The notes beneath the pieces were generated by a model that saw only the letters and a list, made by a program, of their open reading frames with translations, was not told the DNA's origin and did no database searches. Shown piece after piece: positions 54,689 to 58,902 of a DNA stretch of 58,902 bases. Within the stretch, counting starts at the first letter, position 1; the number at the start of each line of letters is the position of its first letter. The stretch is from JBBQUP01 sp038212305 (GTDB lineage Bacteria > Bacteroidota > Bacteroidia > Bacteroidales > Marinilabiliaceae). A program made the translations under genes and the position numbers. The stretch spans positions 1 through 58,902 of the forward strand of contig JBBQUP010000006.1 of the NCBI GenBank assembly GCA_038212305.1, in the 5' to 3' direction.

Positions 54689-55507
54689 ATGAATAATAAA
54701 TTAAAATCTATAATTGAAACCATTTGGGACAATAGAGCTTTGCTTGAGCAGGCAGAAAATCAACAAGTTATTCGGTCGGTAATTGAATTGCTCGATAAAG
54801 GTGAAATACGTGTTGCAGAGCCATCGGGCGATGGTTGGATGGTGAACGAATGGATTAAAAAAGCTGTTTTAATGTATTTCCCTATTCAAAAAATGGAGAC
54901 CATTGAGGTTGGCCCTTTTGAATTTCATGATAAAATTGCATTAAAGAAAAACTATGCCGATTTAGGTGTTCGTGTGGTACCTCATGCTATTGCCCGTTAT
55001 GGATCGTTTGTTGCGCGTGGAGTAATTATGATGCCATCGTATGTAAACATTGGTGCTTATGTTGATTCGGGAACCATGGTTGATACTTGGGCTACGGTAG
55101 GAAGCTGTGCTCAGATTGGCAAAAATGTACATTTGAGCGGAGGTGTTGGTATTGGCGGTGTATTAGAACCTATTCAAGCAGCTCCGGTTATTATTGAGGA
55201 CAATGCATTTATTGGATCGCGCTGCATTGTGGTTGAAGGCTGCAGAGTTGGAACCGAAGCTGTTTTAGGTGCCAATGTGGTTTTAACAGGCTCAACAAAA
55301 ATTATTGACGTAACAGGTTCAACACCCATTGAATATAAAGGATATGTTCCACCGCGTTCGGTAGTTATTCCAGGAACCTATACAAAAAAGTTCCCAGCAG
55401 GCGATTTTCAGGTGCCAGCTGCATTAATTATTGGACAACGCAAACCATCAACCGATTTAAAAACATCGCTCAATGATGCACTACGTGATTTTGGAGTGGC
55501 TGTATAA
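54689..55507 (+). CDS. dapD: tetrahydrodipicolinate N-succinyltransferase DapD
   Basis: The 272-residue trimeric acyltransferase adds succinyl to tetrahydrodipicolinate in lysine/diaminopimelate synthesis. Start ATG 54689 (MNNKLKSIIETIWDNR) gives the normal length and follows the promoter; the longer frame from 54572 would include the promoter itself. Left-handed beta-helix repeats are visible (MMPSYVNIGAYVDSGTMVDTWATVGSCAQIG), and GVGIGGVLEPIQAAPVIIEDN is the family's signature. It is followed by an 11-bp dyad. Confidence 0.96.
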   Translation: MNNKLKSIIETIWDNRALLEQAENQQVIRSVIELLDKGEIRVAEPSGDGWMVNEWIKKAVLMYFPIQKMETIEVGPFEFHDKIALKKNYADLGVRVVPHAIARYGSFVARGVIMMPSYVNIGAYVDSGTMVDTWATVGSCAQIGKNVHLSGGVGIGGVLEPIQAAPVIIEDNAFIGSRCIVVEGCRVGTEAVLGANVVLTGSTKIIDVTGSTPIEYKGYVPPRSVVIPGTYTKKFPAGDFQVPAALIIGQRKPSTDLKTSLNDALRDFGVAV

Positions 55508-55512
55508 TAAAA

Positions 55513-55556
55513 AAGGTGCGTTATCGGAATAAATCCTTTAACGCACCTTATCTTTG
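55513..55556 (+). promoter_or_regulatory. 11-bp dyad overlapping a -7 box
   Basis: AAGGTGCGTTA (55513-55523) and TAACGCACCTT (55539-55549) pair perfectly with a 15-base loop, starting 6 bases after the dapD stop codon. The right arm abuts TATCTTTG (55549-55556), an exact -7 box for the next gene. It may serve as the dapD 3' hairpin, as an operator, or both. Confidence 0.5.
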
Positions 55557-55581
55557 CTCACTAACAAATAAGGAAAAACAA

Positions 55582-56106
55582 ATGGAGAAAGCGATTCTTG
55601 ATCAATTATTATCAGAATTAAAGCGAAGCAACCTTTTAGTAGTTGAATCACAAAACAGAAAAATTTTGTTGTGCGATGCAGTTTCAAAAGAAGCTGTCTA
55701 CAAAGTTTTTCAAATTGCGAGTAAAGAAAGTTTACCCGAGGTGGCTCTCCTATTTCCGAATATCAATCAAGTGGCAGCCTATTTCAACGATGTTCCCGAG
55801 ATTGTTTACGACTTGTTTGAGTTAACTAACAGTCCACTTGAAATTATATTGGGTAATGCCAAGAATATCGAGACAACGTTGTGCAATTCAAATGGATTTA
55901 TAGCAATACGATTAGCTCAATCGGATGCGTTCAAACTCATTGGAAAGCAATTCAGAAAGCCATTGGCCATGTGGGAAATCAAAGGTACTGAGTTACCCTC
56001 CACTATTCACACGATTAAACTAAAGCTGGAAGAACCTGAGCGTAAAAAACATCAGATTATTGAAATTGGGCCAAAATCAACATTTCGTATCATTCAATCG
56101 AAATAA
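55582..56106 (+). CDS. degenerate Sua5/YrdC-like protein
   Basis: The 174-residue protein starts at ATG 55582, just after AAGGA and the -7 box at 55549. An in-frame ATG at 55516 lies inside the dyad. The pattern of the first 115 residues follows the TsaC/YrdC fold: CDAVSKEAVYKVFQIASKES matches the family's D-A-x-N-x-x-A-V-x-x-I-F-x-x-K-x-R-P region, and a later GFIAIRLAQSDAFKLI matches the V-G-x-R-x-P region. The catalytic PTDTxYGL, KxR and S-x-S-x-N motifs are all missing, so threonylcarbamoyl-AMP synthesis is unlikely. A hotdog gene follows after 3 bases. The family call is inference. Confidence 0.5.
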   Translation: MEKAILDQLLSELKRSNLLVVESQNRKILLCDAVSKEAVYKVFQIASKESLPEVALLFPNINQVAAYFNDVPEIVYDLFELTNSPLEIILGNAKNIETTLCNSNGFIAIRLAQSDAFKLIGKQFRKPLAMWEIKGTELPSTIHTIKLKLEEPERKKHQIIEIGPKSTFRIIQSK

Positions 56107-56109
56107 TTC

Positions 56110-56505
56110 ATGAGCACTACTCACCGAACTAATATTCAGATACGCTTTAACGACATTGATCTATTGGGTCATGCGAATAACGCCACTATTCATGAGTATT
56201 TTGATATTGGGCGACTTGGGTTTTTAAAGCAAACTATTGGTGATACTTTATTAGAAGGAGCACTTACCTTAGTAATTGTTTCAGTAAAAACCGATTTTGC
56301 CAACTCTATTCGTTTGTATGAAGATATTGAGTTAGTTACACAGTTGAAAAATATTGGAACAAAGAGTCTTACTCTTCAACAGCAAATTTTTACTTCTCAA
56401 GCAAAGCAAATAAAAGCCACTTGTGAATCGGTAATGGTTTGTATTGATCAAATGTCAAACGAATCGGTTATTATTCCGGAAAATTGGCGCAGACTAATTG
56501 AGTAA
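56110..56505 (+). CDS. hotdog-fold acyl-CoA thioesterase (YbgC/FadM-like)
   Basis: The 131-residue protein has the 4-hydroxybenzoyl-CoA thioesterase-type opening IRFNDIDLLGHANNATIHEYFD, with the catalytic Asp in NDID and the helix start at GHANN. The rest shows a typical hotdog sheet (VSVKTDFANSIRLYEDIELVTQ). Substrate is not defined. It starts 3 bases after the YrdC-like gene, so the two are co-translated, and it runs towards the convergent rimM with a 7-base gap. Confidence 0.88.
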   Translation: MSTTHRTNIQIRFNDIDLLGHANNATIHEYFDIGRLGFLKQTIGDTLLEGALTLVIVSVKTDFANSIRLYEDIELVTQLKNIGTKSLTLQQQIFTSQAKQIKATCESVMVCIDQMSNESVIIPENWRRLIE

Positions 56506-56512
56506 TTTTGGT

Positions 56513-57040
56513 TTACTTATTCAAATCGACCAATCCCTCGGGCAACGATACATTAATAATTTTCTTGTTGTCATCGATGGACAGAATAAAATCATCAGCC
56601 AAAGGAATTAAAATCTCTTCTCCTTTACTTGTAACCACCATTAATGGATTTTTATCGCTGTCGAGAATCTCTGTAAGCGTACCCAAATCGCCCGCAACGT
56701 CATCAATTATACTGTAGCCAATTAACAAGGTAGCCGGGAATTGCTCTTCGTCAATTGTCAAGGAATTTTTCTCAACCCAAAGAGTCGTTCCAACCATTTG
56801 ACGAGCTATTGTTTCAGAATCTATTCCTGTTAAATATACTAATCCACCATGTTCGCCACGAGTTCGTAACGATTCGATTTTAAACGGAACTAATCCATTC
56901 TCCAAATCCAAGAAAACAAATTGCCCTTCATCCAACATATCCGAATCAATGCCGGGTTCAAGAAATAGAGATAGCTCTCCATTAATACCATGTGCTTTTT
57001 GAATAGCTCCAATCTTCAAACAATCCTCTTTTTCTATCAT
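56513..57040 (-). CDS. rimM: ribosome maturation factor RimM
   Basis: The 175-residue protein binds S19 and helps 30S maturation. The N-terminal RimM barrel opens with CLKIGAIQKAHGINGELSLF, and the PRC-barrel follows from about residue 97 with LLIGYSIID and, later, GEEILIPLADDFI. It follows rpsP on the same strand, the usual pairing, but a terminator-type hairpin lies between. Confidence 0.95.
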   Translation of the reverse strand: MIEKEDCLKIGAIQKAHGINGELSLFLEPGIDSDMLDEGQFVFLDLENGLVPFKIESLRTRGEHGGLVYLTGIDSETIARQMVGTTLWVEKNSLTIDEEQFPATLLIGYSIIDDVAGDLGTLTEILDSDKNPLMVVTSKGEEILIPLADDFILSIDDNKKIINVSLPEGLVDLNK

Positions 57041-57166
57041 GGCATTCTGATTATGGTCTATGACCTATTTATTGTTTTGTGTTTATGCTGATTATGAATC
57101 AATTAGCTGCTAATAATACGACATTATTTCCAATGAAGTACTTAACTATGGATTAAAATTAATAAA

Positions 57167-57192
57167 AAAAGGCTGTCCGTGGACAACCTTTT
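57167..57192 (-). terminator. terminator between rpsP and rimM
   Basis: AAAAGGCTGTCC (57167-57178) and GGACAACCTTTT (57181-57192) form a 12-position stem with one mismatch around a 2-base gap. On the minus strand a run of seven T follows. rimM is probably less transcribed than rpsP. Confidence 0.75.
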
Positions 57193-57222
57193 AATTTATG
57201 CTCGAATAAAAGTATACTTAAA

Positions 57223-57780
57223 TTACTCTGCAGCAACATCATCAGCCGAATCTTCAACCACCTCTTCAGGAGCTTCTTCCGAAACTTCTTCAACAGGAGC
57301 AGGTCTAGCAGCGGCAATGGCATCAGATTTTTTCTTAGCGATGGCCTCAGCTTTTTCAGCATTGATTTTTATTTCAATCTCCAAACGCTCTTTGCTTGTA
57401 AGATTTTTCTCATTAGCCAAACGATCTTTTTTCGCTTGAATCTGAGCTTCTTTTTTCACTTTCCAATCAGCATAACGCTTTTCAGCTTCAGCCTCATCAA
57501 AAGCACCTTTTTTAACACCGTCTAAAAGGTGTTTTTTCATTAAAATGCCTTCGTATGAAAGAATGGCATTACATGTATCAGTAGGTTGAGCACCAACAGT
57601 TAGCCAATGTAAAGCTCTGTCGAAGTTTAAAATGATAGAAGCAGGATTTGTGTTAGGATTGTATGAACCAAGCCTTTCAATAAACCTGCCATCTCGTGGC
57701 GCCCTGCTATCAGCTACCACAATGTGGTAGAAAGCATACCTTTTGCGACCGTGTCTTTGAAGACGAATTTTTACGGGCAT
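57223..57780 (-). CDS. rpsP: 30S ribosomal protein S16 with long C-terminal extension
   Basis: The 185-residue protein begins with the S16 core (PVKIRLQRHGRKRYAFYHIVVADSR, then RDGRFIERLGSYNPN), about 85 residues. The last 100 residues are a Lys/Ala/Glu-rich extension ending in an acidic tail (EEAPEEVVEDSADD), a common feature of Bacteroidota S16. The core is complete. A -7 box precedes the gene. Confidence 0.95.
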   Translation of the reverse strand: MPVKIRLQRHGRKRYAFYHIVVADSRAPRDGRFIERLGSYNPNTNPASIILNFDRALHWLTVGAQPTDTCNAILSYEGILMKKHLLDGVKKGAFDEAEAEKRYADWKVKKEAQIQAKKDRLANEKNLTSKERLEIEIKINAEKAEAIAKKKSDAIAAARPAPVEEVSEEAPEEVVEDSADDVAAE

Positions 57781-57827
57781 AGGACTTTAATTAATTAGTT
57801 AATAATAACCTCATTTTTATGAGGGTG

Positions 57828-57835
57828 CAAATATA
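57828..57835 (-). promoter_or_regulatory. -7 box of rpsP
   Basis: Read on the minus strand the box is TATATTTG, an exact match. It lies inside an 8-bp inverted repeat AGGGTGCA (57822-57829) / TGCACCCT (57863-57870). A small hairpin CCTCAT/ATGAGG (57809-57824) lies at the predicted transcript 5' end. Confidence 0.45.
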
Positions 57836-58029
57836 AATCCTTTTTATGAGAAAATTACCCTCTGCACCCTTTTTTTAACTCTAACTCAAAAAAAATCTTC
57901 TATTTATTGAGTTGCTATCGATTCAACTCACAAGCGAGTAAATTAAAGTAACTCTAAACTAAAACCAACACCTAATAAAAAAGAGTCTTCAAAACCAATG
58001 CATCCATTAAAATTGTAAAAATGATTTGT

Positions 58030-58037
58030 TATATTTG
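58030..58037 (+). promoter_or_regulatory. -7 box of the bifunctional nuclease gene
   Basis: TATATTTG is an exact match, 28 bases before the ATG at 58066. It lies inside the longer frame that starts at 58021, which argues for the downstream start. Confidence 0.5.
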
Positions 58038-58065
58038 CTCCATTGCCTATCGAGCGGATTATTTT

Positions 58066-58659
58066 ATGGAGAATAAATCAAAAGTAAAACTCAACATTTT
58101 AGGTCTTTCTTACAGCCAAACTCAATCGGGAGCTTATGCTTTGGTTTTAGCTGAAGAAGGGGGTGATCGTAGAATTCCTATCATCATTGGAGGTGTTGAA
58201 GCACAATCGATAGCGATTAAACTCGAAGGATTAGAGCCTCCTCGACCGCTTACTCATGATTTGTTTTTTAATTTTGCCACTACTTTTAATGTAACCATTA
58301 TCGAAGTAGTTATTTACAAGCTAGAAGAAGGCATATTTTATTCGGAATTAGTTTGCCTAAATGGCACCGAAGAGGTAAGAATAGATTCACGCACGTCAGA
58401 TGCAGTAGCTTTAGCACTCCGATTTAATTGTCCAATTTATACTTACGAAGATATTATTAACAAAGCAGGAATAGTATTGGAATTTGGACAAAAAGAACCC
58501 TCAACCAAAACCAAAGGAGTTAGTAAAACCGGTGGAGCAAAGTACACAAAAAAAAGCTTAGACGATTTGAACAAATTGCTTGATGAAGCTATTTCTAATG
58601 AGAACTACGAAAAAGCATCGGAGATTAGAGATGAGATAAACCGTAGACAACCAGAATAA
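58066..58659 (+). CDS. bifunctional nuclease family protein with UVR domain
   Basis: The 197-residue protein starts MENKSKVKLN at ATG 58066, after the promoter. Residues about 5-135 are the BFN (DUF151) domain: GLSYSQTQSGAYALVLAEE, RRIPIIIGGVEAQSIAIKLEG, RPLTHDLFFNF and SRTSDAVALALRFNCPIY. The last 40 residues hold a UVR motif (LNKLLDEAISNENYEKASEIRDEIN), the pairing segment of UvrB/UvrC and McsA. Plant and archaeal-type relatives showed RNase/DNase activity; function in Bacteroidota is unknown. A terminator-like hairpin follows at 58693. Confidence 0.9.
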   Translation: MENKSKVKLNILGLSYSQTQSGAYALVLAEEGGDRRIPIIIGGVEAQSIAIKLEGLEPPRPLTHDLFFNFATTFNVTIIEVVIYKLEEGIFYSELVCLNGTEEVRIDSRTSDAVALALRFNCPIYTYEDIINKAGIVLEFGQKEPSTKTKGVSKTGGAKYTKKSLDDLNKLLDEAISNENYEKASEIRDEINRRQPE

Positions 58660-58692
58660 TGTTAGCATTTAAGTAAATGTAACCAATCCACT

Positions 58693-58716
58693 TCCATAAA
58701 GAGATGGATTTTTTTG
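58693..58716 (+). terminator. terminator after the bifunctional nuclease
   Basis: TCCAT and ATGGA form a short stem with a 6-base loop, followed by seven T. It begins 33 bases after the stop codon. Confidence 0.5.
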
Positions 58717-58841
58717 TGTCAAATCAATTCCAATAATTCATCGATAACAAAATTTTGGTGCATGGATAAAATCATATTTATTAATACCTTGTGATTATAT
58801 TTTTAGCATCGAATTAATAATTGTAAAATATCCTCACAAAC

Positions 58842-58902
58842 ATGAAACGAGTCTTTGCCTTACTCATTTTATTCGTCTCTTTTTTTACAGTCTCTTTTGG
58901 TC
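58842..58902 (+). CDS. partial gene of an exported protein at the right edge
   Basis: ATG at 58842 is followed by 19 more codons encoding a typical signal peptide (MKRVFALLILF, then FTVSFG) before the window ends. The frame is open. Nothing beyond the signal can be assigned. Confidence 0.5.
   Translation, partial: MKRVFALLILFVSFFTVSFG

Overview
The window comes from a low-GC member of the Bacteroidota, most likely class Bacteroidia. Four things point there. Three proteins end in a type IX secretion (T9SS) type A sorting domain. Several genes have the phylum's -33 TTG / -7 TAnnTTTG promoter. Core genes such as tig, clpP, recQ, the topoisomerase IV pair, rpsP and the bifunctional nuclease have Bacteroidota-style sequences. 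Gene groupings such as hpt-adk-obg and tatC-lptB also fit. No phage, CRISPR array, rRNA operon or complete insertion sequence was seen.

Region 1-4702 (minus strand) is an accessory cell-surface cassette: two paralogous small outer-membrane barrels, a T9SS-sorted protein, and the first 434 residues of a lipoprotein with a SpvB/RHS-type domain that runs off the left edge. A good promoter precedes it. Region 5069-14790 is mostly housekeeping: membrane pyrophosphatase (hppA), a serine/threonine dehydratase, cardiolipin synthase, ribD, prmC, an AcpH-like hydrolase, a family-2 glycosyltransferase and a HU-like/SPOR envelope protein. Region 15114-18676 holds two BspA-type leucine-rich-repeat proteins with T9SS domains. 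Region 18750-25349 holds a peptidase/propeller/Omp85 fusion, then clpX, clpP and tig. A tRNA-Leu, lptB, tatC, recQ, a small palindromic element flanked by 10-bp direct repeats, and two outer-membrane proteins (one with helix-hairpin-helix motifs) follow. Region 33517-41871 carries hpt, adk, obg, topoisomerase IV (parE, parC), a degenerate nucleotidyltransferase with a tiny upstream ORF, and aroK.

Region 42325-53338 is one branched-chain amino acid locus on the minus strand: ilvD-ilvB-ilvN-leuA-leuC-leuD-cimA-leuB. It is preceded by a classical attenuator: a 21-residue leader peptide rich in Ile, Leu and Val codons, an antiterminator segment over its stop codon, and an intrinsic terminator just before ilvD. 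The second synthase looks like a citramalate synthase, so LeuCD and LeuB probably serve both leucine and isoleucine synthesis. ilvC and ilvE are not in the window.

Region 53611-58902 holds a carboxypeptidase-regulatory-like exported protein, dapD, a degenerate Sua5/YrdC-like protein, a hotdog thioesterase, rimM, rpsP, a bifunctional nuclease with a UVR tail, and the first codons of an exported protein at the right edge.

All assignments were made by reading the sequence and recalling family motifs. No database search was run.
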